NCBI RefSeq assembly: GCF_905171775.1
Contig: NC_053500.1
Location: 130,753,330 to 130,817,329 of the forward strand
Length of the DNA stretch: 64,000 nucleotides
Source: Rana temporaria
Taxonomy: Eukaryota > Chordata > Amphibia > Anura > Ranidae
Direction: 5' to 3'
The notes beneath the pieces were generated by a model that saw only the letters and a program-made list of their open reading frames with translations, did not search any database and was not told where the DNA came from. Made by a program: the position numbers and the translations under genes. The first letter of the stretch is position 1. Each line of letters opens with the position of its first letter. Shown one piece after another: positions 43,167 through 54,545 of this stretch.

Positions 43167-43874
43167 GGCCAGATCCTCAAAAGGGATACGCAGGCGTATC
43201 TGCTGATACGCCGTCGTATCCCTGTTTCTAACTATGCGGCTGATTCATAGAATCAGTTACGGATAGATTTTCCTAAGATCCGGCAGGTGTAATAGTTTTA
43301 CACTGTCGGATCTTAGGATGCAGTACCTCGGCCGCCGCTGGGGGCATTTCTCGTCGAAATTCCGCGTCGGGTATGCAAATTAGCACTTACGGAGATCCAC
43401 GAAGCGGTTTCCCTTCGTGAAGTCTCCGTAAGTTGTTAGTTTGCAAACGCAAAATTAGGGCTGCTTTTACAAAGTGTAAAGTTAGTACACCATGTAAAAG
43501 TAGACCCTTCTTTCCCGCGACGCTGTCAAATTTTTTTTTAAATTTTTTTTTTCCCGCCGCATCTCTTTTTTTTCTCGACGCAGCTTTTTTTACCCGGCAC
43601 GATTCACAAAACTTGGCGCAACGTAACTTTGCGCAAAGCATGTCGGGAAAATCGCGTCGGGAGCATGCGCAGTACATCCGGCGCGGGAGCGCGCCTAATT
43701 TAAATGGGACTCGCCCTATTAGATTGGGCACGCCTTGCGCCGGACGGATTTGAGTTACACCGCTAAAAAATTCTAGGTAAGTGCTTTGTGGATCGGGCAC
43801 TTAGGTAGAAATTTTGCGGCGGTGTAACTTAAATCCCAAGAATTAAGTTGTGCCCACTGTACGTGGATCTGGCC
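43167..43874. mobile_element. 708-bp CpG-rich element of the 5-bp-duplication family
   Basis: Ends GGCCAGATCC and GGATCTGGCC flanked by CTTGG and CTAGG (4 of 5). Interior shares GAGCATGCGCAGTAC and CGCGCCTAATTTAAATGGGAC with the copy at 29276. Confidence 0.88.
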
Positions 43875-43946
43875 CTAGGTGACTTGACCAAGCCCAAAAG
43901 ATTCAGCCTATAAAGAAAAAGTACTAATTTTAGAAAGACTCTTTAA

Positions 43947-44260
43947 AGTGTAAGTAAAGGCAAAACCTAGAATACTCTACTAGACCTACTCCCACCCACA
44001 TTCTAAGCCTTTTCTACCTGACCCTGTAAAGAAAAGATTGCTATACTTACCTAGTACTACTGGAGGTCTGAAGCAGCTCCTGTCCGACCTCCAGTAGTGC
44101 TCTCTGTGTGCAGGAGAAAGCAAACAATGGCTGGAAAATGAATGGGAAGTGACGTCACCCATAGACTTACTATGGGGCTTCCATTGTCGGTTGCCTCTTC
44201 TGCTTAGGCTTAAAATGAGGATGGGAATAGGTTCAGAGTTAGTTAGGTTTTGTCCAGTGG
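43947..44260 (+). mobile_element. T2-like MITE, left part
   Basis: TTAA at 43943-43946 followed by AGTGTAAGTAAAGGCAAAACC; contains a CTGGAGGTC/GACCTCCAG hairpin near 44063-44095 and TGACGTCACC. The right end is not seen. Confidence 0.5.
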
Positions 44261-44339
44261 CAGCTGGAGCTCACAATTTTGGGGGGGGGGTTGAAAAAAA
44301 ATCTGAAAAATTCTGAAATAAAACCCATCAGTTGCAGCC

Positions 44340-44648
44340 TCACTGTGCCCATCAAACGCAGCCACTGTGCCATTAAATGCAGCCACTGTGCCCAAGCTGT
44401 GCCCATCAAATGCAGCCACTGTGCCCATTCAACACAGCCACTGTGCCCATCAAATGCAGCCACTGTGCCATCGAAAGCAGCCACTGTGCCCATCAAACGC
44501 AGCCACTGTGCCCATCAAACTCTGCCCATAAAACGCAGCCACTGTGCCCATCAAATGCAGCCACTGTGCCCATCAAACACTGCCACTGTGCCCATCAAAC
44601 TGTGCCCATCAAATGCTGCCACTGTGCCCATCAAACTGTGCACATCAA
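44340..44648. repeat. Minisatellite of GCAGCCACTGTGCCCATCAAA units
   Basis: About 14 imperfect units of 20-22 bp with some deletions and single-base changes. The 118- and 147-aa frames through it are artefacts of the array. Confidence 0.92.
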
Positions 44649-44773
44649 AAAAATTGAAAACCATTTATCATTTTCCTTCTACTTTTCAATTATGTGCCAC
44701 TTTGTGTTGGTCCATCACATAAAATCCCAATAAAATACATCAAAGTTTTTGGTTGTAACCTAAAAAAACTTGG

Positions 44774-45986
44774 GCCCGGATTCAGATACAATAGTGTATC
44801 TATCGGCGGGCGTAACGTATCTCAGATACGTTACGCCGCCGTAAATAAGGGCGCAAGTTCCGTATTCAGAAAGAACTTGCGCCCTATGTTAAGGCAACGT
44901 AACGTATCTGGTCCGGCGTAAGCCTGCGGAATTCAAATTCTCCATGCAGTGGGCGTGTTGTATGCTAATGATGGCTGACCCCACGTAAATTACGTTTTTG
45001 GCTAACGGCGCATGCGCCGTCCGTGAACGTATCCCAGTGCGCATGCTCCAAATTAACCCGCAAAAAGCCAATGCTTTTGACGTGAACGTAAATTACGCCC
45101 AGCTCTATTCGCGAACGACTTACGCAAACGACGTAATCGACGCAAAATACAACGCTGGCCCGACGTCCATACTTAAAGCGGGGGTTCTCCCTAAAAAAAT
45201 TGTTTTTCTAGCATGTCATTTAGCATAGTAGCGTGAGCTACAGTATGCCTTTATATATTTTTTTGGCGTCGTACTCACTGTTTAATCGCGTAGTAAAGTT
45301 TCAGGGGAATGGGCGTTCCTATGCAGAGGGCTCGTGATTGACGGCTGGCTATGGCGCGTCACGCTTGACGGAAATAGCCGAAATAGGAGTTTGCTCTTCA
45401 CGGCGCCTGCGCAGTCAGCTCCGATGTCTGTGCACAGGCGCCGTATAGCGCCGTGAAGAGCCGAGACCTACTCCGGCTATTTTCGTGATGCGCCATAGCC
45501 GGCCGTCAATCACGAGCCCTCTGCATGGGAACGCCCATTCCCCGCGGGGAGTCTGAAACTTTACTACGCGATTAAACAGTGAGTACGGCGCCAAAAAAAA
45601 AATATAAAGGCATACTGTAGCTCGCGCTACTATGCTGAATGACATGCTAGAAAGTTGTTTTTTAGGGTGAAACACCGCTTTAACATAGGATACCCCTCAT
45701 ATAGCAGGGGTAACTTTACGCTGGAAAAAGCCTAACGTAAACGACGTAAAAAAATGCGCCGGGCGGACGTACGTTTCTGAATCGGCGTATCTACCAAATT
45801 TGCATATTCCTCGCGTAAATCTACAGAAGCGCCACCTAGCGGCCAGCTTAAATATGCAGCCTAAGATACGACAGTGTAAGTGACTTACGCCGGTCGGATC
45901 TTAGGGAAATCTATGTGTAACTGATTCTATGAATCAGTCGCATAGATCCGGAGATACGCCGTCGTAACTCCTACCTGAATCCGGGC
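44774..45986. mobile_element. CpG-rich 5-bp-duplication element, itself interrupted
   Basis: Ends GCCCGGATTCAG and CTGAATCCGGGC flanked by exact CTTGG at 44769-44773 and 45987-45991. Without the inner insert it is about 706 bp, like its relatives. Contains GGCGCATGCGCCGTCC at about 45006. Confidence 0.93.
45177..45679. mobile_element. T2-like (Kolobok-type) MITE nested in another element
   Basis: TTAA (45173-45176) plus AGCGGGGGTTCTCCC, and GGTGAAACACCGCT plus TTAA (45680-45683). Interior is a large palindrome around CGGCGCCTG...CAGGCGCCG with CGTGATTGACGG arms. Confidence 0.9.
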
Positions 45987-46255
45987 CTTGGAAAATTTCA
46001 AGGGGTATGAATACTTTTTCAAGGCACTGTAACTACATCAATAATTGCTTGTATGAAAGGGTTAGTTCACCTAAAAATGATATTCTAGTTATAAATTTAA
46101 CTTGGTGGGCTGAGTCAGCCCCCTGGCTTCTCATATGTTTTGGATATCCCAACAACGAGATTATCCTGCCATAATTCTTGACTCTTCCTGTCCTTATTAA
46201 ATAAGTCCAATGAAGTATTATATTTTTGGTGGCAGACTTTTTTGGTTCTTTTGTT

Positions 46256-46414
46256 ACATGTGCCAGGACGGAGAGTAAATTCTTAATCAGTTTAACAATG
46301 TAGAGCTGTGCAAAGTGGAGTAATTCTCAGATTCAGATGCTATAAATAAATCTGTCTTCTTTTGTTTTGATTAATTTTGGCAGCTAAACCCATGGGAACA
46401 TTTATGAGCAATTA
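46256..46414 (+). repeat. Ancient-looking duplicated non-coding element, copy B
   Basis: Direct-orientation match to 39511-39668, including ATGT.CCAGG, AAATTCTTAATCAGTTTAAC, GAGCTGTGCAAAGTGGAG and the GCAATTAA end. Lies in otherwise unrecognised sequence. Confidence 0.8.
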
Positions 46415-46419
46415 ATACC

Positions 46420-47107
46420 TGAACTGAAGCCATTATGACATTCTTAAATTTAATTTCAGCACCTTATTTCTGTTGAGAAAAATGCTACATCAATTAAAGT
46501 CTGTTGTGGTTAAAAGAAAACGTATTTTCCATCATGCTCCTCCTTCGCTTTCCAAAATCAGTCCACTATCGGATTTTGTTCTACTGCCGAGTCCCCTCCT
46601 TCTTCTTCAAGCAGCAGGTGGACTCCTGGACTATGCTGGAGAGGCAAAGGTAACCAGCTAAATCTTAGAAGGTGGGGAGATTTTTAAAAGGGCAGCCACA
46701 GCCATTTTCATGGGTTTGGGGGTCAGGGCACTAGTTTGTAACTGTGGAACATTAGGAACCTCCTCGAGATTTTTTGTCAGGCTGAGCTAGATTTTTTTTG
46801 TGAGTGTTTTTCCACATGAAAAACACTCACAAAACTTAACACCGGGTGCATTAAAAGTAAGCACACAAAAGCAAAGCACACTGAGTGAACACATGGTCCT
46901 CCCCTGAAGAAAAAGGACCCTGGCCACAATCCCCTGGGGTGCAATGTTCCTGACAGGGACTGGGGGTACTCAAGGTCCACCCAGCCAGAGCTGAATGGAC
47001 CCATTACTTCGGGAGCCCTGACAAAGCAAGCTTACCCAAGTATTGGGTGGGGCTCCCCCGAAGGGAGACCTCATGGGAGTGGGAGAACCTGACCAAAAGG
47101 CCTGAGC
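46420..47107. other. No gene; short inverted pair
   Basis: Only a short hairpin GTGAGTGTTTTTCCACATG / CATGAAAAACACTCAC near 46800 is notable. No element ends. Confidence 0.45.
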
Positions 47108-47109
47108 TA

Positions 47110-48610
47110 CAATGCCTTGAAAAAGTATTCATACCCCTGGAAATTTTCCAAATTTTTTCATGTTGCAACCAAAAACGTAATATAGTTTATTGGGATTTTA
47201 TGTGCTAGAGTCTAGCACATAAAATCCCAGCTAGACCAACAGAAAGTGGTACATAAAGTGGTAGGAAAATGGTTTACAAAATGTTTACAAATAAATATCT
47301 GAAAAGTGTGATGTGCATCTTATTCAGCCCCCTTTACTCTGATACCCCTAACTAAATTCTAGTGGAACCAATTGCATTCAGAAGTCACCTAATTATTAAA
47401 TAGAGTCCATCTAAGAGTAATTTAATCTCAGTATAAATATAGCTGTTCTGTGAAGCCCTCAGGTGGTTTGTTAGAGAACCTTAGTGATCAAACAGCGCCA
47501 TGAAGGCCAAGGAACCCACAGACAAGTTGTGGAGAAGTTTAAAGCAGGGTTAGGTTATAAAAAAATCTCCCAAGCTTTGAACATCTCACAGAGCTCTGTT
47601 CAATCCATCATCTGAAAATGGAAAGAGTATGGCACAACTGCAAACCTACCAAGACATGGCCGTCCACCTAAACTGACAGGCCGGGCAAGGAGAACATTCA
47701 TCAGAGAAGCAGCCAAGAGGCCCATGGTAACTCTGGAGGAACTGCAGAGATCCACAGCTCAGGTGGGAGAATCTGTCCACAGGACAACTATTAGTCATGC
47801 TCTCCACAAATCTGCCTTTTATAGAAGAGTGGCAAGAAGAAAGACATTGTTGAAAGAAAGCCATAAGAAGTCCTGTTTGCAGTTTTCGAGAAGCCGTGTG
47901 GGGGACACAGAAAACATGTGAAAGAAGGTTCTCTGGTCATATGAGACCAAAATTGTACTTTTTGGCCTAAAAGCAAAACGCTTTGTGTGGCAGAAAATGA
48001 ACACTGCAAATCACCCTGAACACACCAGGGTATAGGGATGCTTTTCTTCAGCAGGGACAGGGAAGCTGGTCAGAGTTGATGGGAAGATGGGTGGAGCCAA
48101 ATGCACTCTTAGAAGAAAACCTGTTAGAGTGTGCAAAAATCTTAAAACTGGGGCGGAGGTTCACCTTCCAGCAGGACTACATACAGCCAGAGCTACAATG
48201 GAATGGTTTAGATCAAAGCATATTCATGTGTTAGAATGGCCCAGGCACAGTCCAGACCTAAATCCCATTGAGAATCTGTGGCAAGACTTGATAATTGCTG
48301 TTCACAGATGCTCTCCATCCAATATGACAGAGCTTGAGATATTTTGCAAAGAAGAATGGGCAAAAATGTCCTTCTCTAGATGTACAAAGCTGGTAGAGAC
48401 ATCCCGAAAAAGACTTGCAGCTGTAATTGCAGTGAAAGGAGGTTCTACAAAGTATTGACTTAGGGGGGCTGAATACAAATGTACCCCCCCACACTTTTCA
48501 CATATTTATTTGTAAAAAAAAATAAAAAAACATGTATTATTTTCCCTCCACTTCACAATTATGTGCCAGTTTGTGTTGGTCTATCACATGAATACTTTTT
48601 CAAGGCACTG
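47110..48610 (+). mobile_element. Full-length but degraded Tc1/mariner transposon
   Basis: Inverted ends CAATGCCTTGAAAAAGTATTC and GAATACTTTTTCAAGGCACTG are flanked by TA at 47108-47109 and 48611-48612. At 1501 bp it has the normal size for a Tc1-type element and spans the remains of one transposase gene. Right-end fragments of the same family occur at 37915 and 44648. A small inverted block (ATTTTATGTGCTAGAGTCTAGCACATAAAATCCC) lies at 47193-47230. Confidence 0.95.
47500..48458 (+). pseudogene. Tc1-type transposase, inactivated
   Basis: The likely start is ATG at 47500 (MKAKEPTDKLWRSLKQG, then a stop), so the N-terminal paired-like DNA-binding domain is broken at once. Recognisable segments follow in different frames: MVTLEELQRSTAQVGESVHRT (47724 on), HKSAFYRRVARRKTLL, and in a later frame MGGAKCTLRRK, HTARATMEWFRSKHI and HVLEWPRHSPDLNPIENLW (48200-48285), the conserved segment with the second catalytic aspartate followed by the acidic third site, ending EAWAKM-like and AAVIAVKGGSTKY with stop at 48456-48458. 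The enzyme would normally cut at the inverted ends and insert at TA. Stops and frame shifts make it non-functional. Confidence 0.9.
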
Positions 48611-48958
48611 TAGATGAGACATTTCCCAAGTCAGGCAAGTGGTAATGGTATATGGGGTGGTAGGTCCAGGAGTGGCCAATTGTAAGCATTGGTATTACAG
48701 TAATGGTTTGCCACATCCTGGAGAATAGGATGCCACTATGTTGCATAATTTCTTTGATACCTAATTAAGCAGCCAAGCAAACCTGTAGTAACTAAGCCTT
48801 TGTATCTGAATTGGGTTCTGCACTTAAACCCTCTAACTATACATACTTTCCACTACAAAGCTTCCATCCCACCAAATCACAAGGAAAGTGTAAGCATGAG
48901 AAGGGGCACTTAATGGTAAACGTGATATTATAAAAACTGTATTTAGGATGATCTAGAG

Positions 48959-49297
48959 CAGGGGTCTCCAAACTGCAGCCCAAGGGCCAGATGTGGCCCT
49001 TTTCTAGCCTTAATCCGGCCCTTGGGACACAATTTCTTCCACTGATATGAGGCACGGTTCCTCCCACTGACACCAACGATGGGACACTATATCTTCCACG
49101 GATACCAATGATCGGATACTATTCCTCCTAATAGGGGGAATACGCCTCCTCCTATTGACCACCAACCCTGAGGCCATATTTATTCTCACTGATGCCTGGC
49201 CCGTGACATTTTCTGCCCCTGCAGGCCACAATCCGGCCCTCCTAAAGTCTGAAGGACAATAAAGTGGCCCTTTGTTTGAAAAGTTTGAAGACCCCTG
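48959..49297. mobile_element. 339-bp hAT-type MITE with exact 8-bp duplication
   Basis: CAGGGGTCTCCAAACTGCAG and AAGTTTGAAGACCCCTG flanked by ATCTAGAG at 48951-48958 and 49298-49305. A degraded relative is at 28538-28650. Confidence 0.94.
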
Positions 49298-49305
49298 ATC
49301 TAGAG

Positions 49306-50405
49306 GCATTATCTTTGTAAGTGTGAACATTCAAGCAAAGCAAAATTCCCCAGTAAAGTTTTAAGTAATAGGTGAATATACCCTTTAATAAAATACAAAT
49401 TTTATGCTTTTTTCACAATTTTGTTTACTTAGTTCACAATATTAATAAATAGGTAGCTGGTATTACTTTTGCGGCACATAACAGGTTACTTTACCCAGTT
49501 CCGTAACACTTTTTGGAACTAGTCCAAGGGTTTTCTAAATGCTACCTCTGAATGGTTATTCATAGTTCTCTAATCGTGTCTCTAGTTCTGATGAGATTAT
49601 AATACAGGGCCTGGTACAGCTTGACTGTGCAACAGAGCAACACGGCTGAAAAATAGAAATATGCAAAACAATTCCGTGAAAGATTGCTTGGTGCCAAACC
49701 ACCAATTTGTCTTTAGGATAAATGGCATTTTTAAGAATTTTGGAGACATTGGTACTGGTTTATTAAAACTGGAAGAAAATGAAAAAAAAAAAGTTGGGCC
49801 GCTGCCAGGTGGATACCTTATCCATTGTATATATGGAAGCCATTGGCATCGGAACAGGCACCACATGATTACACCATCATTCTGTGTGCTATGGCTGCAG
49901 GTTTTTTTTTTTTTTAATCAGACTAAGATGATACCGAATCAGGTTCTTTTAGTACTGGGATCTCAAAGCCACATCATTTTGCTGCAAGGCTGTCTGATCT
50001 CAGCACAAAGGGCCAGTATGCTCATTGTAAGTGTCTGCACAGCCTTGGGGTAGAGACTCATTCTCTATGCCAACCTCATTTACTGTTGTTTTGCCATTGC
50101 ATGGTGAAGCATGCTAAGCCCAGTAGGTGCAGGTACCAGGAGAAGTTATTTACTGGTGTAGTGCACCCCCTTAAGGGCACTCCAGATTTAGAGAACAGTC
50201 AGTGACTTTGTTTTTTTTTATTTTTTATTGAGGGTTAATAACTTGGATAGGGATGGGAGGTGATGGGATGCCCACTTGACTTCAAGACAAACTTCAGGGA
50301 CAACTCTTCCTATATACAGTCCTATATGCATCTCCTCTTCTTCCTCCAGAACTCACTTGCTTGCAGAACCTAGCTGGCACACTGTAAAGATCTGACAAAT
50401 CACTC
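49306..50405. other. No recognisable gene or element
   Basis: Apparently unique AT-rich sequence with an A/T run at 49899-49914; the 130-aa frame at 49661 shows no domain I recognise. Confidence 0.35.
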
Positions 50406-50445
50406 AGATTAACCACTTGACCACCAGGCACGTAAACCCACTTAA

Positions 50446-51418
50446 CCACTTAAGCCCCGGACCAATATGCTGCCTAAAGACCCAAGGTGTTTTTACAGTT
50501 CGGGACTGCGTCGCTTTAACAGACAATTGTGCGGTCGTGCGACGTGGCTCCCAAACAAAATTGGCATCCTTTTTTCCCCACAAATAGAGCTTTCTTTTGG
50601 TGGTATTTGATCACCTCTGCGGTTTTTATTTTTTGCGCTATAAACAAAAATAGAGCGACAATTTTGAAAAAAATGCAATATTTTTTACTTTTTGCTATAA
50701 TAAATATCCCCCAAAAACATATATAAAACATTTTTTTTTCCTCAGTTTAGGCCGATACGTATTCTTCTACCTATTTTTGGTAAAAAAAATCGCAATAAGC
50801 GTTTACTCGATTGGTTTGCTCAAAATTTATAGCGTTTACAAAATACGGGATAGTTTTATTGCATTTTTATTTATTTTTTATTTTTTACTACTAATGGCGG
50901 CGATCAGCGTTTTTTTCGTGACTGCGTCATTATGGCGGACACTTTGGACAATTTTGACACATTTTTGGGACCATTGTCATTTTCACAGCAAAAAATGCAT
51001 TTAAATTGCATTCTTTATTGTGAAAATGACAGTTGCAGTTTGGGAGTTAAGTGTACACTTAGTGTGTGTTTACAACTGTAGGGGGGTGTGGCTGTAGGAA
51101 TGACGTCATCGATCGAGTCTCCCCTATAAAGGGGATCACTCGATCGATTCAGCGCCATAGTGAAGCACGGGGAAGCTGTGTTTACATACGGCTCTCCCCG
51201 TTCTTCAGCTCCGGGGAGCGATCGCGACGGAGCGGCTATAAACAAATAGCCGCGCCGTCGTCCCGGATCGCTCCCCGAGGGAACCCGACCGCCGCGTGTA
51301 GCGGGGGGGTCCCGATCGGACCCCTGACCCACGTCTAGGCAGGCACGTACAGGTACGCCAATGTGCCTGTCCGTGCCATTCTGCCGACATATATCAACAT
51401 GAGGCGGTCGGGAAGTGG
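50446..51418. mobile_element. 973-bp TTAA-flanked element, AACCRCTT family
   Basis: TTAA (50442-50445) plus CCACTTAAGCCCCGGACC, and GGCGGTCGGGAAGTGG plus TTAA (51419-51422). Shared interior GAGCTTTCTTTTGGTGGTATTTGATCACC, then TGGCGGCGATCAGCG, TGACGTCATCGATCGAG and a GC-rich foldback around GGGAGCGATC. TTAA duplications fit Kolobok or piggyBac non-autonomous elements. Confidence 0.9.
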
Positions 51419-51795
51419 TTAATAACTAGACCAATTTTCAGCTTTCGGTGCTCTCACAATTTGAATGACAATTACTTAGTCATACAACATTGTACCAAAA
51501 TGAAATTTTTGTCCTTTTTTCACACAAATAGAGCTTTCTTTTGGTAGTATTTAATCACTGTTGGGTTTTTTATTTTTTGCGCTATAAGAGAAAAAAGCCT
51601 GAAAATTATGTAAGTCTTTGTTTCTGTTATAAAATTTAGCAAATTTAGTAATTTTTCTTCATTCTTTTGCATAATGTGAAAGATGAAGTTACGCCGAGTA
51701 AATAGATACCCAACATGTCACCCTTCAAAATTGCACACGTTTGTGGAATGGCGCCAAACTTCGCTACTTAAAAATCCCCATAGGCGACGTTGCAG

Positions 51796-51880
51796 GGTAT
51801 TGTGGGGTATTGCAGAGTATTGTGGGGTATTGCAGAGTAGTGTGGGGTATTGCAGAGTATTGCACAGTAGAGTAGTATGG
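51796..51880. repeat. Short tandem array of GTATTGTGGGGTATTGCAGA
   Basis: Roughly four imperfect 20-bp units inside the older element; frames over it are repeat artefacts. Confidence 0.88.
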
Positions 51881-52039
51881 GGCAGGGATGGCTGAGCAGG
51901 GATGGATCGCTGGATCTGTGACTGCATTTGTCACAGATCCAGCCCACAGCACTCGTGCTGCATCCGCTCTCTCCCCTCTCCTCTCACACTGTACTGTTCA
52001 TGCCGGTTTGTTTACAAGTGATCGCTCCGTCATTGGACA

Positions 52040-52287
52040 GGCGCTTCCTGATTGGACAGGCGATCGCCTGGGACCTGTCACGTGTCCCAGGTGATCTCCT
52101 ACAGGGAGGGGCCACTAAAAGGCGATATGACGTATTGCCTTAGTGGTCCCTGGGCGGAAGGAGGAAGTGGGAAAGGAAGTCCCACTCCTCCTGAAGCCCC
52201 CCACAAGAAAATGACATGCCAAATGTGGCATGTAAGGGGGCGAAGAGTGGATTAAGCGGAAGTTCCACTTTTGGGTGGAACTCCGCT
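52040..52287 (-). mobile_element. T2-like MITE end, opposite orientation
   Basis: Shares GGCGATCGCCTGGGACCTGTCACGTG and AGGAGTGGGACTTCC-type blocks with 11590-12033 in reverse. Right end GGGTGGAACTCCGCT plus TTAA at 52288-52291. Confidence 0.65.
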
Positions 52288-52291
52288 TTAA

Positions 52292-52990
52292 ACATTAGCA
52301 GTGCTAGTGCAAACAATAGCAAGAAATGGAGACAATATATTTGAATAAAGTCCACTGGTAAAAAAGATAAAAATGGTAATCCACTTTGATATTGCACATT
52401 AGTGTGAGTCCATTAAAAGCAGAAGGTGAGTATAAAATAGTCCATCAGAGAGAAAGGGAAGATTGGATACACTCCAACACTGGGTAAGCTCTCCGTCACC
52501 ACACCGCTTGTGTCACCCCCTCCAGGTAATACACTTACCAGATAATACTGAATAGTACGCTTATCTCTCAACAGATGCTGTCAGCGGACAGAGTACTTGC
52601 CATCTAGATGTTGCTCATTGCAAGCAAAATAGAAAAAAAGTATACATAGCGTAATCCAGTACAGCTCATATTTGCTGTTTAAAAGCATCTCACGAAAACA
52701 AACTTACAATACATAAAAAAACGAGGGCATGTAACAATATACTGAGACAATCGTGCTTTCCTGTCTAACCTCTCACTGCTCCCGCAGTGATCCCGGGTAG
52801 GTAAGAAGAGGGGAAGCCGGCGTTTAGAGGATTGCTGCATAGCGTCGCCCTGACCGGTTTCTTGTCATTACTTTGTTCAGAAGGCATGGCTACGCAGTGC
52901 AGCACTATACTTTAAATACACACACCCCCCACCAGAGGTTTTAATAGGCTTCAAAATATGGTGGGCTTGGGGCGCAGAGCATTGCGCTAC
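52292..52990 (-). mobile_element. Possible ribozyme-bearing retroelement copy
   Basis: Read on minus, a hammerhead-like motif (52847-52886) is followed downstream by several hundred bases of AT-rich non-coding text towards 52292. The arrangement resembles the pieces at 11225 and 38750. I could not see a GCGCCC tail here, so class and limits are tentative. Confidence 0.35.
52847..52886 (-). ncRNA. Degraded hammerhead ribozyme-like motif
   Basis: On the minus strand the core reads CTGAACA (52880-52874; a consensus G has become C), then a weak 2-bp helix II, GAA (52861-52859), a minimal helix III ACCGGT (52858-52853) and C at 52852. Helix I pairs TTCCGT (52881-52886) with AGGGCG (52851-52846) in six positions, two of them G-U. 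The layout is convincing but the core is mutated, so it is probably inactive. Confidence 0.45.
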
Positions 52991-53314
52991 GAGCCCACAC
53001 AGGTGTTTTACAATAGTGAATGAACATTCGCTATTGAAACCCTATTCTCCTCCCAGCCAATCAGGGAGAGGGTATGAGATCTGTTTCCCGATTTGCCGAA
53101 AAGAGAAGCATCCCAATTGGCCACTGAGGAGGAGGGAGGAAACGAAGCACAGGGAGCAGGGGAAGCCGCCGGTCAAGCCCGGGAGAAGCGCTGCCAGCCA
53201 ATAGATTGGGGTAAGTGCTCCTGACCCGACCGACCAGGGGCGGACGGCGGTGGCAGTGTTTGCCGCCCTCCCAAAAAAAAAAAAAATTACCACCGGCCGC
53301 CACTGCTCGAGACT

Positions 53315-53367
53315 GTGCATCATTTTAAAGGGGGCCTTGGCTGAAAAAGTTTTGAGAAACACTGACC
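53315..53367 (+). mobile_element. hAT-type right-end fragment
   Basis: CATCATTTTAAAGGGGGCCTTGGCTGAAAAAG then TTTTGAGAAACACTG matches the right end of the element at 23581-24127. The preceding stretch (53240-53300) with CAGGGGCGGACGGCGG and ACCGGCCGCCACTG looks like another MITE fragment. Confidence 0.65.
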
Positions 53368-53369
53368 TA

Positions 53370-53840
53370 TACAGTGTATTCATCTGTCTGTACAAATAGT
53401 GAGATCATTTTCTCCTGTTAATCAGAACTTTTAAGTTGATAAAATGTTGCTTCTTATACCTTTGCGTAATCTTAAGGCCCCCATTTCTAGGCTAAAGCTG
53501 TAGGTATGTTGTTATCTTCTGTCTAGACACTGAGGAAATAATAAAACTATTATATATAATGTTACAGGCTCCTATAAAACAGAATGATTACATGCAAGTT
53601 GCTATTGAGTTACAAAAGCTGAATTAGGCAAAAAGCTGTTGAGACGGTGTGGGTCGTTTCAGCTCTGACAGCAAGCGAGCCAACATGATGACTGCACTTG
53701 GTTCTTTTGTAGGTTCAGTTTATTTTTTTATTTTTTTTTGGACACCACCTCAATGCAATTGAAAGGGAAATAAGTACAAATGCAGCAAATGCAACAAAAT
53801 AATCGTCAAAATGCAAATTTGTGATAAATTATTTGTGTTG
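53370..53840. other. No recognisable gene or element
   Basis: AT-rich, no assigned motif. Confidence 0.35.
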
Positions 53841-53845
53841 ACTAT

Positions 53846-54544
53846 TAGCTAGATTCACGTAGGGTGTCCTAACTTTGCGGCGGCGTAGCTTAGCGTGTTT
53901 AGGCTACACCGCCGTAAGCTAGCGAGGCAAGTACTTGATTCTCAAAGTACTTGCCTGCTAAGTTACAGTGGCGTAGCCTAAAGCGGGCGGGCGTAAGGGC
54001 GCCTAATTCAAATTTGTCTGTGGGGGCGTGTTTTATGATAATGAGGCTTGACCCGACGTGATTGATGTTTTTTTTGAACTGCGCATGCGCCGGGCGCCCA
54101 CATTTCCCAGTGTGCATTGCGGCTAAGTCCGCCGCACGGGCCTATTGATTTCGACGTGGACGTAAACAACGTAAATCCCTATTCACGGACGACTTACGCA
54201 AACAACGTAAAATTTTAGAATTTCGAAGCGGGAACGGCGGCCATACTTTAACATTACTATTCCATCTATAAGATGGAATAACTTTAGGCCTGATAAAGCG
54301 TTACGTAAACGGCGTATCTGTACTGCGTCGGCCGGGCGTACGTTCGTGAATAGGCGTATCTAGTGATTTACATATTCTACGCCGACAGCAATGGAAGCGC
54401 CACCTAGCGGCCAGCCTAAACATTGCACCCTAAGACAGGACGGCGCAAGCCGTCCTATCTTATATAGGTTTAAGTGTATCTGTGTTTGAGAATACACTTA
54501 AACTTAGGTGGACGTAGATTCCGAGTTAGGTCGGCTTATCTACT
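53846..54544. mobile_element. CpG-rich 5-bp-duplication family, right end lost
   Basis: Left end CTAGATTCACG and interior CTGCGCATGCGCC, GGACGACTTACGCAAACAACG, CGCCACCTAGCGGCCAGC match relatives. About 699 bp in, it is cut by the MITE at 54546, just where the right terminus is expected. Confidence 0.8.
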
Positions 54545-54545
54545 G

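Larger units (their letters stand above)
44648..46029 (+). mobile_element. Tc1/mariner right-end fragment, interrupted
   Basis: 44648-44773 and 45992-46029 join to the same right end as at 37915-38061 and 48480-48610, ending TTTTTCAAGGCACTG before TA (46030-46031). The interruption is the element at 44774-45986 plus its duplicated CTTGG. Confidence 0.88.
50413..52039. mobile_element. Older AACCRCTT-family element hosting a younger one
   Basis: TTAACCACTTGACCACCAGG at 50409 leads through GGCACGTAAACCCAC to a TTAA where a complete relative (50446-51418) is inserted. After that element the older text resumes with TAACTAGACCAATTTTCAGCTTTCGGTGCTCTCACAATTTG. The right end of the older copy is not certain; it merges with GC-rich text before 52040. 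Confidence 0.7.

Noticed and set aside
44279..44733. 118- and 147-aa frames
   Set aside because: Products of the 20-22 bp minisatellite.
47500..48458. A domesticated host transposase gene
   Set aside because: The frame is broken by an early stop and several shifts, and it still lies between intact inverted ends with TA duplications, as in a dead transposon.
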